This document shows positions 57,549-64,000 of a DNA stretch of 64,000 nucleotides, in pieces. Where the stretch lies: positions 248,001-312,000 of the forward strand of contig NZ_FTNO01000005.1 in assembly GCF_900156425.1 (NCBI RefSeq). The letters run 5' to 3'. The position numbers were made by a program, and so were the translations under genes. The notes under the pieces are model-generated. The model had not been told where the DNA came from, searched no databases, and saw nothing but the letters and a program-made list of their open reading frames with translations. The DNA comes from Haladaptatus litoreus. Its GTDB lineage: Archaea; Halobacteriota; Halobacteria; Halobacteriales; Haladaptataceae. The stretch's first letter is position 1, and the number at the start of each line of letters is the position of its first letter.

Positions 57549-59183
57549 TCACTGTGCGAGTTCGGCAAACTGATTCGTATCTTCGTCAGTCCCGGCGACG
57601 ATGAGTTGGTCGCCCGCCCGAATCGTAAATCTCGGGCCGAGGTCGGTAATGACTTCGCCGTTTCGTTCGACTGCGATGACGGTACATCCCGTTCGAGAAC
57701 GGATTTCGGCATCTCCGAGACTCTTCCCGACGAGGCCCGGTGCGGTCGTTCGGACGATGTCTACCTGCTTGTCCGGCGAGATGACTTCCTCCTCGTCCAG
57801 AATCGTCGAGGCGAGCATCCGACCGCTGACCGTTTCGAGTGCGAGGACGTAGTCCGCACCCGCGCTGTACAGTTTGCCGATGTTGTCCGTCTCGTTGGCC
57901 CGAGCGACGATTTCGACGCCGGGCGCGAGTTCGCGCGCGACGAGCGTGGCGAAAATCGTCGTCGTGTCATCGCCGAGCGCCAAAATAAGCGCGTTCGCGT
58001 GTTCGACACCGGCATCGCGCAGAACGTTCTCCTCGGTCACGTTCCCGATGACATCGACGCCGGGTTTCTCTTCACTATCGACCACGACAGGTCGCATGGC
58101 CGTCGATTGCATTTCGCTCTCGACCGTCGAACCGACTTCTCCGTATCCTGCAACGATGACCGAACTGCGTGCCGTATCGAGTTCGTTCGAGAGAGTCATC
58201 TCCTTTAAGCGTTCGAGTTGTGCCCCTCTACCCGCGACGAGCAGAATCGTATTTTCGTCCAGCAGGACATCGGGAGACGGTGAACTCTGGAACTCGCCGC
58301 GCCGCCAGAGGCCGATGATACTCGCCCCTGTTCGTTCGCGAATTTCACTTTCCGCGAGTTTCGTGTTCGCAACCTCACTGCCGTCTTGAATCGACAACTC
58401 GACGATTTGGAAATCCTCGCCGATGGTGACCGTCCCGCCGAGGTCGGTAGACACAGATGCGGTTACCTTTTCCGCGAGACTGCGCCCGAGGAGGTGGCGC
58501 GGGGAGAACACTTGGTCTGCTCCGGCGTATTCGAGATAGCTGGTGAGACTGGCATCCTCCACAAGGGTGATGATCCGCACGTCCGATGAAACTTCTCGAA
58601 CCGCCAACGCGATACTGGCGTTTTGTTCGTCGGTCGCATCCGCGATGACCGAGTCCGCCTGCTGGACGTGAACATTTTCGAGTACGTCAGCGGATTCGGG
58701 GTCACCGTGAACGACGTTGACGTTCTGTTCGTACAAATCGAGGGCCGACTCGCGGTCGCTAACCACGATGACGTAGTCGTGGTTCCACGCCAGAAGTTCA
58801 TCGATGAGCGTCTCGGCTCGTGGTGAGTAACCACAGATGACGACGTGATCGTCCAGTTCGTCCACAGAGGTCGGTGGACTCGCGCGTATCACCTCCTGTA
58901 TCCACGGCGCGACGAACAGCGGCAAGGCAATGAAAATGAGAATGACACCCGTCATCTGCATCGCAATCATGAGAAATTTCATCTCCGAGGAATCCCAATA
59001 GATGGAGTCTATCCCGTATCCGGTCGTCGTGAACGTCTCGATGACGATAGCGAATGATTCGATGAAGCTCCGGTCGACATTTTCGAAGGTTCCCATCGCC
59101 CACGAATAGAGAAACGTGTACACGACGAGAATAGTGAAGAATGCGCTGATGTAGAGTAGCGCCCGTCGCCATTGTCGTTTCAT
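57549..59183 (-). CDS. Potassium channel with two RCK (TrkA-N/TrkA-C) units
   Basis: 544 residues. Two helices (LLYISAFFTILVVYTFLYSWAMG and FLMIAMQMTGVILIFIALPLFV) flank a pore loop SFAIVIETFTTTGYGIDS with TTGYG as selectivity filter. Then RCK1: DDHVVICGYSPRAETLIDELL (Rossmann GxS) with a TrkA-C domain (FQIVELSIQDGSEVAN), and RCK2: SSVIVAGYGEVGSTVE (GxGxxG) with its own TrkA-C (VDIVRTTAPGLVGKSLGD). Tandem RCK domains in one chain gate K+ or other monovalent cations on ligand binding. Stands between the SpoIIM-type gene (convergent, 12 bp) and the HAD gene. Confidence 0.92.
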   Translation of the reverse strand: MKRQWRRALLYISAFFTILVVYTFLYSWAMGTFENVDRSFIESFAIVIETFTTTGYGIDSIYWDSSEMKFLMIAMQMTGVILIFIALPLFVAPWIQEVIRASPPTSVDELDDHVVICGYSPRAETLIDELLAWNHDYVIVVSDRESALDLYEQNVNVVHGDPESADVLENVHVQQADSVIADATDEQNASIALAVREVSSDVRIITLVEDASLTSYLEYAGADQVFSPRHLLGRSLAEKVTASVSTDLGGTVTIGEDFQIVELSIQDGSEVANTKLAESEIRERTGASIIGLWRRGEFQSSPSPDVLLDENTILLVAGRGAQLERLKEMTLSNELDTARSSVIVAGYGEVGSTVESEMQSTAMRPVVVDSEEKPGVDVIGNVTEENVLRDAGVEHANALILALGDDTTTIFATLVARELAPGVEIVARANETDNIGKLYSAGADYVLALETVSGRMLASTILDEEEVISPDKQVDIVRTTAPGLVGKSLGDAEIRSRTGCTVIAVERNGEVITDLGPRFTIRAGDQLIVAGTDEDTNQFAELAQ

Positions 59184-59391
59184 TCTTATGTTCGGTCTAT
59201 CACCCTATCCCCTTTACCTTGCCGCCTTTACCACAACAGCCTCCTGTGTGAGTGGGCATAGAATTATACCACAAACCGACACCAAAACCGCTGGATGCCC
59301 GTACCATCGTTCGTGTTCGCGTTTCTTTCGCACTTCCCGTATCACAACTCGTGCGGGCGATTGAACACCATTCGGTTCGTTATTCAGCGTA

Positions 59392-60177
59392 ATGGCGAGC
59401 TATCGCGGTGCAATCGTGGATATGGACGGAACGTTGGTTCGGGGCGGCAGCCTCCTTCCCGGGGCAAACGAGGGGATACGAGCACTCCGAGAGAACGGGA
59501 CAGACCTCCTCCTCTTTTCGAACAATCCGACACAACCACCCGAGCGGTACATCGAGCGACTCGCCGTACACGGCATTAGCATCAGCAAAGAGCAGGTGCT
59601 CACGTCGGCGCTCGTCACCGCCGAGTTTCTGGAAGCCGAGTACGGCGAACGCGACCTGTTCGTCGTCGGAGAGACGTATCTCTGCGACCTCCTGCGCGAA
59701 CGGGGATTTACGGTACGTGACGACCCAGACGCCGCGGAACTGGTCGTCGGCTCTATCGACCGCGAGTTCGATTACGACGAACTCACGCGCGCACTCTGGG
59801 CGCTCGAAGACGGTGCACCCTTCGTCGGCACCGACCCGGACGTGACGATTCCGGCCTCGAAACGTCTCGTCCCCGGGTCGGGTGCCATCATCAACGCCAT
59901 CGCGGGCGTTGCCGGGAGGGAACCGGAGCACATCCTCGGTAAGCCAGCGCCGGAAGCGGGAGCGGCGGCGCTCGGACGCCTCGGTGTTCGAGCGGAAGAC
60001 TGTCTCGTCGTCGGCGACCGATTGGACACCGACATTGCGCTCGGGGAGCGTATCGGCGCGACGACGGTGCTCGTGCGGTCAGGAGTAACAACGCCGGACA
60101 GTCTCGACGAAAACGCTGTGCAACCGGAGTATATTCTCGACAACGTCGGACAGATTAGAGAACTGCTTGAAAACTGA
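59392..60177 (+). CDS. HAD-IIA family phosphatase (NagD-like)
   Basis: 261 residues. Motif I is VDMDGTLVRGG (nucleophile and acid Asp), motif II LLLFSNNPTQPPERY (S/T), motif III Lys in HILGKPAPEA and motif IV VVGDRLDTDIALGERIG. The large cap (about 75-180) is the C2a NagD type. Hydrolyses sugar- or nucleotide phosphates; the substrate is unclear. Convergent with the MrpD-like cluster. Confidence 0.93.
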   Translation: MASYRGAIVDMDGTLVRGGSLLPGANEGIRALRENGTDLLLFSNNPTQPPERYIERLAVHGISISKEQVLTSALVTAEFLEAEYGERDLFVVGETYLCDLLRERGFTVRDDPDAAELVVGSIDREFDYDELTRALWALEDGAPFVGTDPDVTIPASKRLVPGSGAIINAIAGVAGREPEHILGKPAPEAGAAALGRLGVRAEDCLVVGDRLDTDIALGERIGATTVLVRSGVTTPDSLDENAVQPEYILDNVGQIRELLEN

Positions 60178-60224
60178 ACTGCTGATAGGAATCGAAAATT
60201 GGTGTTCGAAGCGTGAGATGGAGA

Positions 60225-61943
60225 TTATATCAGCATCAGCGAGAGGATGCTAACCAGAACGAGCACCACGAGGACGACGCTCATTCCGATGCCCGCACTC
60301 AAGCGAACGCGGCCGTGGCCGGTAAGCCGACCGAGGGCAGAGTCGGGATGTTTGACGGCATCGGTCGAAACGCGTGACAGTTTCACTACCGCACGGTCAA
60401 CGCCAGCGTACAGATTCGTCGTCCCGACGACCACTGCGCGAGTTCCGTACAATGCGAGTGGATTGTACAGGTTGTCGATGTCAGGGACACGACCGACTTT
60501 CTTGAGCGGTTTTTTCAGGAACACGTAGCCGACGGCACCGATAGCTGCCAGTATCAGCCCTTCTTCGATGTGCCCGAGAGTGTAGGTCGTGTAGTCGAAC
60601 CCTTCCGTGGGAAGGATAGCGAACAGCGCCGAGGGGAACAATCCGTACACCACACACAGCCCAGCGACGAGAATCATGCCGACCGACTGCCCCCAGTTGG
60701 CGTCTTTTACCGAGCTATCGTACTCACCTTCGACGAAGGCGCTGTAACCCAGTTTGATGAACGAGAGGAAGGTTCCGACGCCACCAGCCAGTAGGAGATA
60801 CCAGAGAATGTCGTAATGTTTCTTGTGCGCCGCCGCGAGAACCATCCCTTTCGAGACGAAGCCGTTGAATCCGGGGAATCCAGCGATAGAAAGCGCCGCG
60901 ATGGTGAACGTGATGGCAGTAATCGGCATCTTCCCCGCGAGGCCGCCCACCTTCTTCAGGTTCTCCTCCCCCGTCCGGAAGATAATCACGCCGACGGTCA
61001 TGAACAGCAGGCTCTTGTAGAGAATGTGGTTGAAGACGTGGCCGAACGCGCCGCCGGTTGCGAGCGCGCCGCCGATACCGACGCCAGCGACCATGTAGCC
61101 GACCTGCGACTGAATGTGGTAGGAAAGCAGTCGTCGCATGTCGCTCTGCAAGAGCGCCATGCTCGCGCCGAAGACGGCCATGAACGCACCCATGTACGCG
61201 ATGGTGAGGTGACCGTCCGGGAACACCCGATACATTCCGTACACGCCGGTTTTGGTCGTGTAGACACAGAGGAAGACGCTCGCGGCGATGTGCGGTCGCG
61301 GGTAGGTGTCCGGAAGCCACGCGTGGAGGCCGACGAACCCGACGTTGACACCGATACCGATTGCGGCCAGGATTGGTGCAACGTCACCCGCCATACCGAC
61401 ATCGGCACTGGTCGCCGTGAACAGGAACGACCCGACTTCGGTGTAGTGCCACACCACTGCTCCGAGCAGGAGCGTCCCGCCAACGCCGTGCAGGAGTGCG
61501 TACCGGAAGCCTGCGCGAACTGCTCGACCACCGTAGTACCAGACAAGCAGGGTGCTGGTAATCGCCATCAGCTCCCAGAACAGGATGAGCGTGAGCCAGT
61601 CGCCGCCGAACACCGCGCCGAGGCTCGTCCCGACGTAAGAGAGCGCGAACGCGGTCTGAATCGAGTCCGCCTTCGAGTAGAACGAGTAGAGGACGGCGAC
61701 TGCACCGATGAACCCGAAGATGAGTCCCATCAGCGTTGAGAAGCCGTCCACGTTGTACAGAACCGCGTCGAAACCGAACAGCGAGACGGGGAGGTGTTGG
61801 CCCTCCGGCGACAGCCAAACGTATGGAACGACGGCGGCCGTGGCCAGAATGCCGAGCGCGTGGCCGACTTTCCGACCGACGAACGGCAGTAAAATGGCGG
61901 CGAGCAGAACCGGAACGAACGGCGGAACGAGTGGGTCTACCAT
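60225..61943 (-). CDS. MrpD/NuoL-M-N type proton-conducting antiporter subunit (D3)
   Basis: 572 residues, about 14-16 helices. LILFWELMAITSTLLVWYYGG holds the conserved Glu, VYTTKTGVYGMYR the Lys; LLSYHIQSQVGYMVAGVGIGG and FNHILYKSLLFMTVGVII the discontinuous-helix region. It ends in a charged stretch and a final helix (GIGMSVVLVVLVLVSILS). Na+/H+ antiporter subunit D paralog; the Mrp complex also needs A-C/E-G subunits outside the window. Its ATG overlaps the previous stop by one base. Confidence 0.88.
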   Translation of the reverse strand: MVDPLVPPFVPVLLAAILLPFVGRKVGHALGILATAAVVPYVWLSPEGQHLPVSLFGFDAVLYNVDGFSTLMGLIFGFIGAVAVLYSFYSKADSIQTAFALSYVGTSLGAVFGGDWLTLILFWELMAITSTLLVWYYGGRAVRAGFRYALLHGVGGTLLLGAVVWHYTEVGSFLFTATSADVGMAGDVAPILAAIGIGVNVGFVGLHAWLPDTYPRPHIAASVFLCVYTTKTGVYGMYRVFPDGHLTIAYMGAFMAVFGASMALLQSDMRRLLSYHIQSQVGYMVAGVGIGGALATGGAFGHVFNHILYKSLLFMTVGVIIFRTGEENLKKVGGLAGKMPITAITFTIAALSIAGFPGFNGFVSKGMVLAAAHKKHYDILWYLLLAGGVGTFLSFIKLGYSAFVEGEYDSSVKDANWGQSVGMILVAGLCVVYGLFPSALFAILPTEGFDYTTYTLGHIEEGLILAAIGAVGYVFLKKPLKKVGRVPDIDNLYNPLALYGTRAVVVGTTNLYAGVDRAVVKLSRVSTDAVKHPDSALGRLTGHGRVRLSAGIGMSVVLVVLVLVSILSLMLI

Positions 61944-63664
61944 CAGACGGTCACCCCCGTAACGCCGGAGACGATGAGCCTAACGATTCGAAGGAAGACG
62001 GCGCTGCCGGGCACGATGCCGAGGACAATCGACCCGGCCGCCGCGAAGAGAATCGGTCCGAGCATGAACCACGTCGATTCGTCGCCGTTCCATCTACGGT
62101 GTTCCCACGCGAGGCTGTCGTCGTGACCGTGTTCCGGTCGAATGTGCGCCTCGGCTTCGCTCCGGTCGATGGCTCCTTGACCCTCGTGGTCGGGTGCGTA
62201 TCCGTGGTCGTCTCGCTCGATAGAGTCGTCGTCGGGGGAACGGCCGCCATCGGTGGCCGTTCCGGCAGTTGCGTCTGCTTCACCGTATCGGCCGCCCAGC
62301 ACGTTTTCGACGACCGGTTTCGGGTCGGCCTTCCCGGGCGATTCAAAAAAGGCGGTGTAGATGACCGGCCAGAAGTACGCGATGTTGAGCACGCCCGAAA
62401 CGAGCAGTGCGCCGGTGAACACCACGTCCCCGGCGGTAACGGTTCCGATGAGCAGGTAGTATTTGCTGACGAATCCTGCGACCAGCGGGATTCCGGCCAT
62501 CCCCAACGCCGCGATGCCGAAGGCGGTCATCGTCAACGGCATTCGCTTGCCGATACCTGCCATGTTGCTGATGTCGTCGGTATGCGTCTCGACGTGGATA
62601 GCTCCCGCACAGAAGAACAGCGTGAGTTTCATGAACGCGTGTGCGGGGATGTGGAGTAGACCGCCGACGAGCGACATCGGATTCAGCACCGCCAGTCCGA
62701 GGACGATGTACGAAAGCTGACTCACCGTCGAAAAGGCGAGTCGGCGCTTCAAATTGTCTTGTCGGAGCGCGATGATGCTCGCGGTGACGAGCGTGAACGC
62801 CGCGACGCTTGCCAACAACAAACCGAGGCCGAGGTCTGCGACCACGTCAGGCCCGTACACGTCGAGGATGACGCGGGCGATTCCGAAGACGCCGGATTTG
62901 ACGACTGCAACGGCGTGCAGGAGTCCCGAAACCGGCGTCGGAGCGACCATCGCATCGGGAAGCCACGAGTGGAGCGGCATGAGCGCGGCCTTGACGCCGA
63001 ATCCGGTCATCAACAGCGCGAACGCGGCACGAGCGAACATCGGGTCGGCGTCCGCCAAGTCGGCGATTCCGCCGGGCGTGAACGTCGTCGTGCCGGTCAT
63101 CCAAAACACCAGCACCGCGCCAGCGAGTACCGCAACGCCACCGCCGAAGGTGTACGCGAGGTACTTTCTCCCGGCGGCGCGCGCCTCGTCGGTCTCGTCG
63201 TGCGCGACGAGGGGATAGGTCGCCACCGTGAGCAGTTCGTAGAAGACGAAAAGGACGAGCAGATTAGAAGCGAAAGCGACTCCCACTGCCGCGGAAACGC
63301 TGGCCGCGAACGCCGCGAAGTATCGCGTCTGGTCGTGTTCGTCTAAGCCGCGCATGTAACCGATGCTGTAGAAACTCGTCACCAACCACAGCAGACTCGC
63401 CAACAGGCCGAACAGGATGCCGAGAGCGTCGGCTTGTAAGGAAAACTGCACGCCCTGAACGAACGTTCCGAAGTCGGTGACGTACACGTTTCCGTCGAGG
63501 ACGCCCGGAACCATGCTCGCCACGATACCGAGGTTTGCGACGGCCGCGAGGATGGTCCAAAATTCTCGAACGTTCGGCCGTCCTCGCGAGGCGAGAATCG
63601 GAACGATAGCGATAGCCGATACCAACACTGCCGCAAACGGTCTGAGGGAATCTATTTCTGTCAT
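61943..63664 (-). CDS. MrpD/NuoL-M-N type antiporter subunit (D2)
   Basis: 573 residues with about 14 helices. LFVFYELLTVATYPLV (Glu) and AVAVVKSGVFGIAR (Lys) are the proton-pathway residues; LKRRLAFSTVSQLSYIVLGLA is the usual broken helix, and FVSKYYLLIGTV comes late. Between the last helices lies a hydrophilic acidic-His stretch of about 75 residues (GYAPDHEGQGAIDRSEAEAH) that is longer than in standard MrpD. Overlaps the upstream gene by four bases. Confidence 0.88.
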   Translation of the reverse strand: MTEIDSLRPFAAVLVSAIAIVPILASRGRPNVREFWTILAAVANLGIVASMVPGVLDGNVYVTDFGTFVQGVQFSLQADALGILFGLLASLLWLVTSFYSIGYMRGLDEHDQTRYFAAFAASVSAAVGVAFASNLLVLFVFYELLTVATYPLVAHDETDEARAAGRKYLAYTFGGGVAVLAGAVLVFWMTGTTTFTPGGIADLADADPMFARAAFALLMTGFGVKAALMPLHSWLPDAMVAPTPVSGLLHAVAVVKSGVFGIARVILDVYGPDVVADLGLGLLLASVAAFTLVTASIIALRQDNLKRRLAFSTVSQLSYIVLGLAVLNPMSLVGGLLHIPAHAFMKLTLFFCAGAIHVETHTDDISNMAGIGKRMPLTMTAFGIAALGMAGIPLVAGFVSKYYLLIGTVTAGDVVFTGALLVSGVLNIAYFWPVIYTAFFESPGKADPKPVVENVLGGRYGEADATAGTATDGGRSPDDDSIERDDHGYAPDHEGQGAIDRSEAEAHIRPEHGHDDSLAWEHRRWNGDESTWFMLGPILFAAAGSIVLGIVPGSAVFLRIVRLIVSGVTGVTV

Positions 63665-64000
63665 GCGAGAAGGCGTTCAATCGTTGGTTCGAGGAGCTGT
63701 CCGTACTCGAAAGCACCGAGGCCGAGAACGATGGCCAGCACTGCCGCCGCCAGAATCGTCGCTCGCATCCCCGTCGAGACAGGTGCTAGTTCGGCATCGG
63801 TTCCGTGTCCATCCGCAACGACGCTTGCGGCCATCTCGGTTTCCGCGGTTTCGACTGCTTCGGACGGTTTTGCGGGTTCACGGAAGTACATCCGCTCGAC
63901 AATCCGGATAAAGTAGGCGAGCGTGAGAAGCGTACTCGCGAGGATAACGACCGCGAGCGGCCACGCTTCCGCTTCGACTGCACCCACCGCGATGTACCAC
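63661..64000 (-). CDS. MrpD/NuoN-like antiporter subunit (D1), 3' part only
   Basis: The frame is open to the window end, so only the C-terminal 112 residues are seen (stop at 63661). It has helices WPLAVVILASTLLTLAYFIRIVERMYF and ATILAAAVLAIVLGLGAF and the late segment YFIRIVERMYFREP typical of MrpD/NuoL C-termini. It begins the series of three D-type genes on the minus strand. Length and start unknown. Confidence 0.8.
   Translation of the reverse strand, partial: WYIAVGAVEAEAWPLAVVILASTLLTLAYFIRIVERMYFREPAKPSEAVETAETEMAASVVADGHGTDAELAPVSTGMRATILAAAVLAIVLGLGAFEYGQLLEPTIERLLA

Noticed and set aside
1..64000. tRNA, rRNA or CRISPR arrays
   Set aside because: No T-loop GGTTCGAATCC-type sequences in cloverleaf context, no rRNA-like stretches and no regularly spaced direct repeats were recognised by eye; a tRNAscan or CRISPR finder run would settle this.

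Overview
The window is a chromosomal stretch of a haloarchaeon (class Halobacteria). The evidence is a transcription factor B (TFB), TATA/BRE-type promoters with short or no leaders, strongly acidic proteins, twin-arginine (Tat) signal peptides on exported proteins, haloarchaea-type domains (HalOD1, DUF7344, CPxCG zinc ribbons), NuoCD/NuoB/NuoI without EFG, MrpD-type antiporter subunits and a fairly GC-rich sequence. The gene mix would fit a Haladaptatus-like genus, but the sequence alone does not settle the genus. Gene density is high. I recognised no rRNA, tRNA or CRISPR array.

Layout. 1-10 kb: truncated DUF4397 surface protein, an asparagine-synthetase-like enzyme without the N-terminal Cys, a HerA-type ATPase, an FAD amine oxidase-like enzyme, a membrane gene interrupted by an in-frame TGA, small zinc-ribbon proteins, a HalOD1 protein and a tyrosine recombinase coupled to a 46-residue zinc ribbon. 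10-15 kb: a DUF7344 regulator with a palindrome at its promoter, a multi-pass membrane protein, a Tat-exported DyP-like protein and a Tat lipoprotein of the P19/Tp34 iron-transport type. The last two share a 29-bp upstream element at identical spacing, so this looks like a metal or heme handling cluster. 15-21.7 kb: membrane protein, TFB, a phosphoribosyltransferase and a large REC-PAS-GAF histidine kinase. 21.7-25.1 kb: a tightly packed operon of MDR dehydrogenase, PTPS-family pterin enzyme, GT4 glycosyltransferase and methyltransferase, the best candidate here for an undescribed biosynthetic system. 25-31 kb: arylsulfotransferase-like propeller protein, a reduced nuoB-nuoCD-nuoI set and HflX.

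31-35 kb is a sulfur locus: DsrE-like and TusA on the minus strand; rhodanese-persulfide dioxygenase, split YeeE/YedE transporter and a TrmB-like HTH on the plus strand, with matching dyads upstream of the divergent promoters and the regulator. 35-45 kb holds membrane and secreted proteins, a universal stress protein, an ABC permease, a GT-C type membrane protein, a PQQ/FG-GAP propeller, a Gfo/Idh/MocA enzyme and cytochrome oxidase subunit I with a DUF6684 partner. 45-56 kb: orphan SdhB, a transposase scar, Ca2+/Na+ exchanger, acetolactate-synthase-like enzyme, DoxX, aldo/keto reductase, phosphosulfolactate synthase, a Q/N-rich secreted protein, MmgE/PrpD and DUF3179. 56-64 kb: a SpoIIM-type membrane protein, a K+ channel with two RCK units, a NagD-type phosphatase and three consecutive MrpD-like subunits, the last running off the window.

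Three intergenic regions (13.3, 44.6 and 51.9 kb) carry related palindromic repeat modules that look like a dispersed non-coding element family.
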